From NCBI GenBank assembly GCA_904395905.1, contig CAJFNZ010000035.1, positions 1-37,711 on the forward strand: a stretch of 37,711 nucleotides of DNA. The letters are read 5' to 3'. Positions within the stretch are counted from its first letter, which is position 1. Each line of letters starts with the position of its first letter. The position numbers and the translations under genes are program-made. The notes beneath the pieces are model-generated. The model had not been told where the DNA came from. It did not search any database and saw only the letters and a program-made list of their open reading frames with translations. The DNA comes from an uncultured Oscillospiraceae bacterium. GTDB taxonomy: Bacteria; Bacillota; Clostridia; Oscillospirales; Oscillospiraceae. Positions 1 to 7,492 of this stretch are shown one piece after another.

Positions 1-28
1 CCCGCTTCTCTGCGCGCCGGGAAGGGTA

Positions 29-511
29 TCACACGAGGATTTCCACCTGGTCCTCCGGCGGGTAGTCCACCACGTGGCAGTCGTTGTGGTACGTCCGCTC
101 CGGCAGGACAATGAGCACATGGGCCTCCTCCCGGTGGAGCGGGATGGCCGACAGGTGCCACGTGCCGGCCCGGAGGCAGACCAGCGTCCCCTGGGGCACC
201 ACGAACGCCTCGGTCAGCTGGGGCACCGGCGCGGCCGAGGCCGGCGCCACGTGGAGCACCACATCGTCGTCCAGGCACAAAATGGCCTCGCCGGTGTAGT
301 CGTGGTACTCGGCGGAGGCGACAATCCTCCGCGCCGGCTTGCGGACCACCAGCGGCGAAAAGGCCACAGGCATCCGGCCCGACAGGGGCAGCAGCACCTG
401 GTCCCGGTAAAACCCGTTCAGGTCCATGCCGCTGGGATGGAGCAAATCGGTGTACGTGCCGTAGGGGGCGAAGGCCTCCACGGACAGGGGCTTGGCTTGA
501 ATGGTTCTCAT
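29..511 (-). CDS. Ureidoglycolate lyase-like (AllA-type cupin) protein
   Basis: ORF from MRTIQAKPLSVEAFAPYGTY...; the N-terminal 'FAPYG' and cupin-like 'GTWH' are typical of ureidoglycolate lyase; RBS GGAGGG upstream of the ATG at 511. Confidence 0.65.
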   Translation of the reverse strand: MRTIQAKPLSVEAFAPYGTYTDLLHPSGMDLNGFYRDQVLLPLSGRMPVAFSPLVVRKPARRIVASAEYHDYTGEAILCLDDDVVLHVAPASAAPVPQLTEAFVVPQGTLVCLRAGTWHLSAIPLHREEAHVLIVLPERTYHNDCHVVDYPPEDQVEILV

Positions 512-571
512 AGGAGTCCCTCCTTCATAACGCACGGGGCCGCCCGGCCGCGGGCGGCCCTCCCTGTCCCC

Positions 572-600
572 AGCATACCACGGTTCCCCGCCGGACGCAA
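572..600 (-). promoter_or_regulatory. Candidate SigA-type promoter for the AllA-like gene
   Basis: TTGCGT-N17-TATGCT on the - strand (-35 595-600, -10 572-577). Confidence 0.45.
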
Positions 601-606
601 GCCCGT

Positions 607-1071
607 CTACTCCGCCCAGTCCGCGGGCACCGTCAGCCACCAGCGCCCCTCCAGCTCCATGGGCTCGGCCTCCCGGGCCAGGGCCAGGCTCGGCAGGGGC
701 TGCCGCCGGTCAAAGGGCATGGCCAGCACCGCGCGGCCGTCCCGCGTGCCCCGGCGGCAGCCGGTCAGCGCCACGCCGCGGCACGTCCCCGACCAGGGCT
801 GCCATGGGTTCTCGTCCCCCACGGACACCGTCTCGAGCCCCCCGGCCGGCAGCCGGGACAGGGCCACCCGCCGCCGCAGGCGCAGCGCGCCGTCCTCGGG
901 CACCAGGACCCCCAGGGGGAGGCTCCTGCCGCCCCCGTGGCCGTAGGCCCGCAGCACCTCGTCGGACACCGGCTCACAGCGGCACTCCACCACGCAGTAG
1001 AGGCCCTCCCGGCGCATTGCCGCCGTGCCCACCTCCCGGCCCCGGTAGGTCATGGGTATCGTCTGGTCCAT
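607..1071 (-). CDS. Hypothetical protein
   Basis: Continuous ORF from MDQTIPMTYRGREVG...; RBS GGGAGGTG just upstream; no family recognised. Confidence 0.7.
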   Translation of the reverse strand: MDQTIPMTYRGREVGTAAMRREGLYCVVECRCEPVSDEVLRAYGHGGGRSLPLGVLVPEDGALRLRRRVALSRLPAGGLETVSVGDENPWQPWSGTCRGVALTGCRRGTRDGRAVLAMPFDRRQPLPSLALAREAEPMELEGRWWLTVPADWAE

Positions 1072-1075
1072 AACA

Positions 1076-1107
1076 ACACCTCCCACATCAGTGTATGCGG
1101 GAGGTGT
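1076..1107 (-). promoter_or_regulatory. Inverted repeat that would sequester the RBS of the 607-1071 gene
   Basis: Perfect 9-bp arms ACACCTCCC (1076-1084) and GGGAGGTGT (1099-1107); in the mRNA the 3' arm contains the GGGAGGTG ribosome-binding site. Confidence 0.6.
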
Positions 1108-1137
1108 CGGAGGCTTTCTGAAATTTTGTCCAATTCC

Positions 1138-1632
1138 TCAATTCCGGACCAGCAGCGACACGCTGCCGCCGGCGGTCACCACACAGTCGGCGGCGGCCAC
1201 GTACAGGTGGTTGGCCGTCAGGGCGCCGCCCACGGCGACCGCCGTGCCGGCGGTGGCGTCGGTCAGGCCCGTGCCGCCCACCGTGGCCGCGCCCGAGAGG
1301 AGCAGCACCTCGCCGCCGGCGGCCACGGAGACCGTCTGGCCGGCGGACAGCGCCACCGTCTCGTAGTCATTCTCCGCCGCCTGGGCCGGCTGGGCGTCCA
1401 GGGCCGCGGTCACGGCCGACACCTGCTCGGAAAAGGCCGCGGTCAGCGTCCGCCCCTGGGCGGCCACCGCCGTGTCCACGTCGGCCAGGAGATTGTCCCG
1501 GTACGTGCCGGTCAGGTAGCTGAGGCTCACCAGGGGGTCCTCCGCGGTGCCGGCCGCGCCGGCCAGGCCCGCCAGGGCCGTCAGGGCCAGGGCGGCCGCC
1601 AGAAGTTTTATCAGCAGAGCGTTGCGCTTCAT
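1138..1632 (-). CDS. Secreted hypothetical protein
   Basis: MKRNALLIKLLAAALALTALAGLAGA signal peptide followed by an 'SLSYLTGTY' segment and a Gly/Ala/Val-rich C-terminal half. Confidence 0.75.
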   Translation of the reverse strand: MKRNALLIKLLAAALALTALAGLAGAAGTAEDPLVSLSYLTGTYRDNLLADVDTAVAAQGRTLTAAFSEQVSAVTAALDAQPAQAAENDYETVALSAGQTVSVAAGGEVLLLSGAATVGGTGLTDATAGTAVAVGGALTANHLYVAAADCVVTAGGSVSLLVRN

Positions 1633-1688
1633 GGGCGTTCTCCATTTCCCCGGGCGGGCCTGCGGCCCCCCGGCAGCTTGTTGGAGAC

Positions 1689-1718
1689 AGTATACCACAT
1701 CGGCAGCCGCTCTGGCAA
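1689..1718 (-). promoter_or_regulatory. Candidate promoter of the secreted hypothetical protein
   Basis: TTGCCA-N18-TATACT on the - strand. Confidence 0.5.
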
Positions 1719-1725
1719 GTCCCGC

Positions 1726-2088
1726 TCAGGTGGCCTGGTTGTGGAGGCCAAAGCTGACGGCAATGGCCGAGTCCACCCGGTTCATCAGCTCGTCGTCCAG
1801 CCGCCCCATGTGTTCCCGGAGGCGGCGCTTATCGATGGTGCGGATCTGCTCCAGCAGCACCACGGAATCCTTGGACAGGCCCACGTCGTGCCCGGCCAGG
1901 TCGATGTGGGTCGGCAGCTTGGCCTTCCCGGTCTGACTGGTGATGGCCGCGGCGATGACCGTGGGCGAGTGGCGGTTGCCGGTGTCGTTCTGGACAATCA
2001 GAACCGGCCGGGTCCCCCCCTGCTCGCTGCCCACTACGGGGCTCAGGTCGGCATAGAAGATGTCGCCGCGTCGAACATTTGTATCCAT
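1726..2088 (-). CDS. mazF: MazF/PemK-family endoribonuclease toxin (NdoA-like)
   Basis: MDTNVRRGDIFYADLSPVVGSEQGGTRPVLIVQNDTGNRHSPTVIAAAIT... matches the MazF/EndoA signature. Confidence 0.92.
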   Translation of the reverse strand: MDTNVRRGDIFYADLSPVVGSEQGGTRPVLIVQNDTGNRHSPTVIAAAITSQTGKAKLPTHIDLAGHDVGLSKDSVVLLEQIRTIDKRRLREHMGRLDDELMNRVDSAIAVSFGLHNQAT

Positions 2089-2241
2089 AGGCTTCACACT
2101 CCGTGAAAAAATTGTTTCCATCGTCACATCTTCCCGGCGGAATATGTAACGAGGCAACCATATTCTCCCACGCAGTGACGGGATTTATACCGTCCGGTCG
2201 GCTCCCGGACTATTCTATGCCCATCTCGTCCCATGGGGAAC

Positions 2242-2814
2242 CTAGGCGGCGGAAAAGTCCGCCAGCTCCGCCGAGAGCGCCAGCACGCCGTCGGCGTAGA
2301 CCTCGGCCCGGAGGGGAACCATCCCCCCGTCAAAGGCGGTGAGGACCAGCAGCTCCTCGTCGTCGTAGCCGCTCCGGTAGGTGACGAGCCAGCCGTCGCC
2401 CTCCCGGGCCTGGGACTCCACGTAGCCGTAGGCCCAGGCCTCCCCCAGGACCTGGGGCAGCTCCAGCGGGGCCAGGCGGCCGCCGGCCAGGGTCCCCAGC
2501 TCCAGGGCCACACCGTCGAAGGCCACCGACGACGCCTCCCCGTCCACCGTCGCGGCGATGCCGGCAATGGCCTCGGGGGCCGTCACCGTCAGGGCCGCGC
2601 CGTTGGTCTCCGGGTCATAGCCGCAGTCCAGGGTGAACTCGTACACCCGCTCGCCCATGTCCGCCGTCACCTGGGCCGTGAAGGCGCAGGCGTCGGCCGA
2701 GAGCAGGGCCGTGCGGAACTCCAGGGCCTCCTGGACGGGTTCCGCGGCCTCCCCGCAGGCCGTCAGCAGCATCAGACCCGCCGCCAGGGGCAAGATCCGC
2801 CCAATTCCACGCAA
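2242..2814 (-). CDS. Putative lipoprotein
   Basis: N-terminal signal with lipobox LTAC (MRGIGRILPLAAGLMLLTACGEAAEP). Confidence 0.75.
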   Translation of the reverse strand: MRGIGRILPLAAGLMLLTACGEAAEPVQEALEFRTALLSADACAFTAQVTADMGERVYEFTLDCGYDPETNGAALTVTAPEAIAGIAATVDGEASSVAFDGVALELGTLAGGRLAPLELPQVLGEAWAYGYVESQAREGDGWLVTYRSGYDDEELLVLTAFDGGMVPLRAEVYADGVLALSAELADFSAA

Positions 2815-2828
2815 AGGCGCTCCCTCCG

Positions 2829-3680
2829 TTACTTCAGTTGTCGCGGAAGGGCCTCCACCATGTCCCCCGGGGTCATCCCGTACTGGCCCAGCCGGGCCGC
2901 ACAGTCATCCCCGGCGGCCCCGTGGACGTAGGCGGCCGCCGCGGCCGCCTCCAGAGGGGCCAGCCCCTGGCCCAGCAGGGACGTGAGGATCCCCGAGAGG
3001 ACGTCGCCGCTGCCGCCGGTGGCCATGCCGGGGTTGCCGGTGGGGTTGACGTAGGTCCGGCTGCCGTCGGTGACGACGGTCCCCCGGCCCTTGAGCAGCA
3101 CCACGGCCCCGGTGTCCCGGGCCATGGCCTCGGCCGCCGCCCGGCGTCCCGGGGACAGATCCCCGCCCAGCCGGGCAAACTCCCCCTCGTGGGGCGTCAG
3201 TACCACGGGACGGGCCGCTCCGCGCAGTACATCTATATGCCCGTCCAGGGCGTTTAGACCGTCGGCGTCCAGCACCACCGGGCAGGGGGACGCGGCCAGC
3301 ACCGCCCGGACAATCTCCAAAATCTCCGGCGAACGGCCCAGGCCCGGCCCCACCAGGCAGGCGTCGCAGTCCCGGAGCCGCCAGGCAATCTCCGCCGCCC
3401 CCAGGGCCGAGAGGCGGCCGCAGCCGTCGTCCGGCAGGGGGAAGACCATGGGCTCGTCCAGCTTGGCGGCCAGAATCGGATACACCCGCTCCGGCACGCC
3501 CACGAAGATGAGGCCGCTGCCGGTGCGCAGGGCGGCCCGGGCCGCCAGGGCCGCCGCCCCGGTGAAGCCGACGCTGCCGCACAGCAGCAGCACCCGGCCG
3601 AAATTCCCCTTGTGGGCCGCCGGATCCCGCTCCGGCAGCCGGGACTGCACCCAGTCCCGGGTGATGACCACGCTTTCCAT
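2829..3680 (-). CDS. nnrD: ADP-dependent (S)-NAD(P)H-hydrate dehydratase
   Basis: YjeF C-terminal domain motifs: KGNFGRVLLLCGSVGFTGAAALAARAALRTGSGL, VLTPHEGEFARL, NPTGNPGMATGGSGDVLSG. Confidence 0.93.
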   Translation of the reverse strand: MESVVITRDWVQSRLPERDPAAHKGNFGRVLLLCGSVGFTGAAALAARAALRTGSGLIFVGVPERVYPILAAKLDEPMVFPLPDDGCGRLSALGAAEIAWRLRDCDACLVGPGLGRSPEILEIVRAVLAASPCPVVLDADGLNALDGHIDVLRGAARPVVLTPHEGEFARLGGDLSPGRRAAAEAMARDTGAVVLLKGRGTVVTDGSRTYVNPTGNPGMATGGSGDVLSGILTSLLGQGLAPLEAAAAAAYVHGAAGDDCAARLGQYGMTPGDMVEALPRQLK

Positions 3681-3696
3681 CGGCGGGCCTCCACCG

Positions 3697-5136
3697 TCAG
3701 CGGCTGCGGCGCAGCACCTCCAGGAGGAAGCGCCACACCCGCTGGACCGAGGCCACGTGCATCCGCTCCCGGGGCGTGTGGATGTCCGTCAGGTCCGGGC
3801 CGATGGACACGGCGTCCAGGCCCGGCAGCTTGCCGGCAAAGAGGCCGCACTCCACGCCGGCGTGGATGGCCTCCACCTTCGGCTCCCGGCCGTACTGGTC
3901 GCGGAAGACCGCCACCATCCGCTCCCGCAGGGGGGAGTCGGGCCGGTACGCCCAGCCGGGGTAGTCGCCGCTGAAGGCCGTCCCGCCGCCCAGCCGGCCG
4001 GCCAGGCAGGCCAGGCGGTCCTTGAGCATCTCCTTCTGGGAGTCCAGGGCGCTGCGCAGACAGAAGGAGGCCGTCACCGCCCCCTCCCCGGTCTCCAGGA
4101 TGCCCAGGTTCAGCGAGGTCTGGACCAGGCCGGGGATGTCGAAGCTCATGGCCTGGACGCCGTTGGGGGCGCAGCCCAGGAGGCAGAGGACCCGCCCGGT
4201 GCTGTCGGCGTCCATGGGCGCATCGCCGCCGGCGGCCTCGGCCACGGTCAGCCGGATGCCGGGGTCCGTGACCCGGTATTCGGCCGCCAGGTCGGCGGCC
4301 AGGGCCTCCACCGCCCGGCGGAGGGCCGCCGGGTCGTCGGTGACAACCACCGCCGCGGCCGCCGTGGGGATGGCGTTGTCCTTCAGCCCGCCGCGGGCGG
4401 AGACCAGGCCGACCCGGGCGGCCTTGGCCGCGGCCAGCAGGGCCCGGCCCAGAACCATGCAGCCGTTGGCCCGGCCCCGATCAATCTCCACGCCCGAGTG
4501 GCCGCCCCGGAGGCCCGAGACCGCAATCTCCAGGGCCGTGCCCCAGGGGGCCTCCCGGGTGACTGGGACGGTGCAGCGGGCCATGCAGCCGCCGGCGCAG
4601 CTGACGGTGAAGACGCCCTCCTCCTCGGAGTCCAGGTTGATGAGGGTCCGCCCCCGCAGGGGCGACACGTCCAGGGCCATGGCGCCCACCATGCCGACCT
4701 CCTCGTCGGTGGTCAGCACCACCTCCAGCCGCGGGTGGGGGATGTCGTCGCTGTCCAGCAGGGCCAGGCCCATGGCCACGGCGATGCCGTCGTCGCCGCC
4801 CAGGGTGGTGCCCCGGGCGTAGACGCAGTCGCCGTCCACGGCCAAATCGAGGCCCTCGCGGGCCATGTCCTTTTCGCAGCCGGCCTCCTTCTCACAGACC
4901 ATGTCCAGGTGGCCCTGGAGGATGACGGCCGGCGCGTCCTCGTAGCCGGCCGTGGCCGGCTTGATGAGGATGACGTTGTCGTGGCCGTCCCGGTAGTGCT
5001 CCAGCCCCCGCTCCCGGGCGAAGGCCACGCACCAGTCGCCGATGGCCCGGGTGTTCCCGGAGCCGTGGGGGATGGCGCACAGCTGCTCAAAAAACCGGAA
5101 CACCCGGCGGGGTTCCAGCTGTCCCAATACTTCCAT
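3697..5136 (-). CDS. pepD: Aminoacyl-histidine dipeptidase (PepD, M20 family)
   Basis: RVFRFFEQLCAIPHGSGNTRAIGDW, LQGHLDMVCEKE, TLGGDDGIAVAMGLA, LTTDEEVGM. Confidence 0.93.
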   Translation of the reverse strand: MEVLGQLEPRRVFRFFEQLCAIPHGSGNTRAIGDWCVAFARERGLEHYRDGHDNVILIKPATAGYEDAPAVILQGHLDMVCEKEAGCEKDMAREGLDLAVDGDCVYARGTTLGGDDGIAVAMGLALLDSDDIPHPRLEVVLTTDEEVGMVGAMALDVSPLRGRTLINLDSEEEGVFTVSCAGGCMARCTVPVTREAPWGTALEIAVSGLRGGHSGVEIDRGRANGCMVLGRALLAAAKAARVGLVSARGGLKDNAIPTAAAAVVVTDDPAALRRAVEALAADLAAEYRVTDPGIRLTVAEAAGGDAPMDADSTGRVLCLLGCAPNGVQAMSFDIPGLVQTSLNLGILETGEGAVTASFCLRSALDSQKEMLKDRLACLAGRLGGGTAFSGDYPGWAYRPDSPLRERMVAVFRDQYGREPKVEAIHAGVECGLFAGKLPGLDAVSIGPDLTDIHTPRERMHVASVQRVWRFLLEVLRRSR

Positions 5137-5137
5137 G

Positions 5138-5593
5138 TCAACGCTTCTCCTTTCCGCTTCGCGTTTCTTTCAAAATGGCCTCCAGGGCCGCGACGAAGGC
5201 GGCGTCCTGGGCGGGCTTGCGCCGTTTGGGGCCCCGGATCCGGAACCGCCCCCGGCGGAGCCGCCCGGCCTGCTGCCGGGCCGCCAGGAGGCCGCCGATG
5301 TTCTCGTCAGTGTACTCCAGCCCGTCCTGGTGGAGCACCCGGGCGCCCCGGGCCAGGCACATGGCCGCCAGGCCGTAGTCCTGGGTGACCACCAGGTCCC
5401 CGGCCGTCACCCGGTTGACCAGGGCGAAGTCCACGCTGTCGGCCCCCTGGGAGACGGTGACGGTCTCCGCCCCCGCCCGCTCCAGCTGGTGGGCCGTGTC
5501 GCACAGCAGCACGCAGTCCACCCGGTAGCGCCGGGCCAGGCGGACCGTCTCCTCCACCACCGGGCAGCCGTCGGCATCTACAAAGATCCGCAC
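5138..5593 (-). CDS. YaiI/YqxD family protein (DUF188)
   Basis: MRIFVDADGCPVVEETVRLARRY... GADSVDFALVNRVTAGDLVVTQDYGLAAMCLARGA. Confidence 0.92.
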   Translation of the reverse strand: MRIFVDADGCPVVEETVRLARRYRVDCVLLCDTAHQLERAGAETVTVSQGADSVDFALVNRVTAGDLVVTQDYGLAAMCLARGARVLHQDGLEYTDENIGGLLAARQQAGRLRRGRFRIRGPKRRKPAQDAAFVAALEAILKETRSGKEKR

Positions 5594-5597
5594 GGCC

Positions 5598-6065
5598 TCA
5601 CCCCTTCCCGTGGCCGGCGAAGTACTGGGCCAGCAGCGCCAGGCTCTCCTCCCGCAGGACGCCGCCGGTGACCGCCGGCCGGTGGGCCGAGTGGGAGAAC
5701 ACCAGCCGGGCGCAGTCGCTGCCCGGCTCCCCCAGCAGCGCGCCCAGGTCGCGGTCGCTGGCCCCGTAGACCAGCCGGCCGAGGCGGCACCAGACCATGG
5801 CCCCGCAGCACATGAAGCACGGCTCGCAGCTGGAATACAGCGTGTAATCCCGCAGGTCGGTGATGCCCGTCTCGGCGCAGAAGCGCCGCAGCAGGCCGGC
5901 CTCGGCGTGGAAGGTGGGGTCGGAGGCGGTGTAAATCTGGTTCTCGTTGGTGTAGACCACCCGGCCGTCGCGGACGAGCAGCGCGCCGAAGGGCTCGTTG
6001 CCGTGTTCCACGGCCCGGGCGGCCAGGTCGATGGCCTGGGCCATCCAGTGGGCGTCTCGGTTCAT
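5598..6065 (-). CDS. Nucleoside deaminase (cytidine/guanine/tRNA-adenosine deaminase superfamily)
   Basis: Zn-deaminase motifs 'TFHAEAGLL' (HAE) and 'SSCEPCFMCCGA' (PCxxC). Confidence 0.88.
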   Translation of the reverse strand: MNRDAHWMAQAIDLAARAVEHGNEPFGALLVRDGRVVYTNENQIYTASDPTFHAEAGLLRRFCAETGITDLRDYTLYSSCEPCFMCCGAMVWCRLGRLVYGASDRDLGALLGEPGSDCARLVFSHSAHRPAVTGGVLREESLALLAQYFAGHGKG

Positions 6066-6112
6066 GGGTTCCTCCGTTTCTTCGGCGGCCGCGCACCGGC
6101 CGCTTCCCGTTT

Positions 6113-6141
6113 ATTGTACCCGGGATCCCGGCAAATGGCAA
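6113..6141 (-). promoter_or_regulatory. Candidate promoter for the deaminase operon
   Basis: TTGCCA-N17-TACAAT on the - strand; the spacer contains the palindrome CCGGGATCCCGG. Confidence 0.5.
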
Positions 6142-6205
6142 GGCGAATTTCCGGCCAGCCGGCGAAGAATGTTGTGAAATTGCCGTTAAAATTTCCCCAC
6201 ACCCG

Positions 6206-6234
6206 TTGCACATTTGTGGAATTTGTCCTATACT
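6206..6234 (+). promoter_or_regulatory. SigA-type promoter of the + strand small membrane protein cassette
   Basis: TTGCAC (6206-6211), 17-nt spacer, TATACT (6229-6234), 66 nt upstream of the first ATG. Confidence 0.65.
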
Positions 6235-6299
6235 GGATTTGTAAGAGAATCCGGACCTGTGGAAAGCAGCCGGTCACCCCCACAGAAAGGAGACGCGCC

Positions 6300-6626
6300 A
6301 TGAGACGACGAGAACGCGACAGCTACGACGTCACCGATTCCCCTGCCGCCGCCTTTTTCAAAAGAACCTTCACGCCGGGATTCTGCCTGACCCTGCTGAT
6401 TTCGACCGCCACTCTCCTGGCTGGCACATCCCGCGTACCGTTCGTCGATAGGAGCGGCCACAAGGCTTTCAAAGCGTACGAGAAAGAGTACAGGGTCCCT
6501 ATGTACCCCAACGGTCTGCCCAGGGTCACGCTTCGGATGCGTCTGTCCCAGATACTCGGCAAGCCGGTTCGGAGCAGCGTCTTTCCAACCGACGACTTCG
6601 AGCCCGACCGCCCGGGGTTTGACTGA
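6300..6626 (+). CDS. Small membrane protein 1 of tandem cassette, 108 aa, single predicted TM, C-terminal DDFEPDRPGFD
   Basis: MRRRERDSYDVTDSPAAAFFKRTFTPGFCLTLLISTATLLAG...FPTDDFEPDRPGFD; RBS AAAGGAG; paralogous to the next ORF. Confidence 0.8.
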   Translation: MRRRERDSYDVTDSPAAAFFKRTFTPGFCLTLLISTATLLAGTSRVPFVDRSGHKAFKAYEKEYRVPMYPNGLPRVTLRMRLSQILGKPVRSSVFPTDDFEPDRPGFD

Positions 6627-6628
6627 GC
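6590..6628 (+). repeat. 39-nt direct repeat, copy 1 (end of cassette gene 1 through stop)
   Basis: CGACGACTTCGAGCCCGACCGCCCGGGGTTTGACTGAGC; 38/39 identical to 6833-6871. Confidence 0.9.
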
Positions 6629-6641
6629 GGGAGGTGCTCTC

Positions 6642-6869
6642 ATGAAGCGGGATAGCTATCATGTGACGGATCCCCCCATCGTCTCTTTCTTTAAGCGGTG
6701 GATTACCCCCTCTTTCTTCCTTGGTCTGCTGCTGGCCCTCGCCGGCCTGCTGATTGGTTCCGGCCCCGAAGGGCTAGACCTCATCCAGCCCCGCGACGCC
6801 AAGCCGCCCAAGCTGCCTGGCCGGTTCCCGTCCGACGACTTCGAGCCCGACCGCCCGGGGTTCGACTGA
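6642..6869 (+). CDS. Small membrane protein 2 of tandem cassette, 75 aa, single predicted TM, C-terminal DDFEPDRPGFD
   Basis: MKRDSYHVTDPPIVSFFKRWITPSFFLGLLLALAGLLIGS...FPSDDFEPDRPGFD; RBS GGGAGGTG. Confidence 0.85.
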   Translation: MKRDSYHVTDPPIVSFFKRWITPSFFLGLLLALAGLLIGSGPEGLDLIQPRDAKPPKLPGRFPSDDFEPDRPGFD

Positions 6870-6871
6870 GC
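6833..6871 (+). repeat. 39-nt direct repeat, copy 2 (end of cassette gene 2 through stop)
   Basis: CGACGACTTCGAGCCCGACCGCCCGGGGTTCGACTGAGC; 38/39 identical to 6590-6628. Confidence 0.9.
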
Positions 6872-6885
6872 AAGGAGGTGCCCCC

Positions 6886-7410
6886 ATGAAGCGCGACAGC
6901 TACCAGGTCACCGACACGCCGCGGATGGCGTTCTGCAAGCGGTGGTTCTCCCCGCCCCAGTGCATCGCCATGGGGTATCTGCTGTACGCGGTCGTGATGA
7001 GCATCGCCTTCCGGCACGCCCGGGTGGACGCCGGCGGCTACCTGCCTGAGATTGTCCGGGCGGGGGTTCCCCAGTCGGGCATGACCACCGCCATGGGCAC
7101 GGTGGACTTCCTGGTGGGACTGACGATTGCGGTGGCCACGGCGCGGGTCTTTGAGAGCTGGGGGCCCTTCCGCGGGCTGAATCTGGGCTTCCTCGGCGGC
7201 ATCTGGAACCTCAAGCTGTCCCGGAAGATTGCCGTCGTGCTCGTCCTGCTCCTCTACTACGCCGTGGCCATCCTGATTACCGCCCTCCTGCGGCGGCTGG
7301 GCGATGTCCAGCCCTTCTTCTGCTGGTTCCTCCCCACGGCCCTGCCAACCCTCTTCTATCTGGCCATGGCGGCCATCACCAAACGCCCGCCCAGCCAGGC
7401 CGTCCGCTGA
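6886..7410 (+). CDS. Multi-TM membrane protein 3 of tandem cassette, 174 aa
   Basis: MKRDSYQVTDTPRMAFCKRWFSPPQCIAMGYLLYAVVMSIAF... shares the N-terminal motif and has about four hydrophobic segments; RBS AAGGAGGTG. Confidence 0.85.
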   Translation: MKRDSYQVTDTPRMAFCKRWFSPPQCIAMGYLLYAVVMSIAFRHARVDAGGYLPEIVRAGVPQSGMTTAMGTVDFLVGLTIAVATARVFESWGPFRGLNLGFLGGIWNLKLSRKIAVVLVLLLYYAVAILITALLRRLGDVQPFFCWFLPTALPTLFYLAMAAITKRPPSQAVR

Positions 7411-7431
7411 CGGCGGTTCCCCATGCGAAAA

Positions 7432-7466
7432 CCGGGGCGCAGTTCTGCGCCCCGGCGTTTTTCTTT
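7432..7466. terminator. Bidirectional intrinsic terminator between convergent units
   Basis: CCGGGGCGCAG (7432-7442) / CTGCGCCCCGG (7445-7455) followed by CGTTTTTCTTT on +; TTTTCGC follows on -. Confidence 0.9.
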
Positions 7467-7492
7467 CGGTCTTGGCCCGCCCGCGGGACAGG

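Noticed and set aside
765-977. Alternative-frame - strand ORF MSRCPTRCCGPTATGAAG...
   Set aside because: Out-of-frame shadow inside the 607-1071 gene, low complexity.
3070-5388. 772-aa + strand ORF
   Set aside because: Antisense to nnrD, pepD and part of the yqxD region; compositionally skewed and lacks a credible domain.
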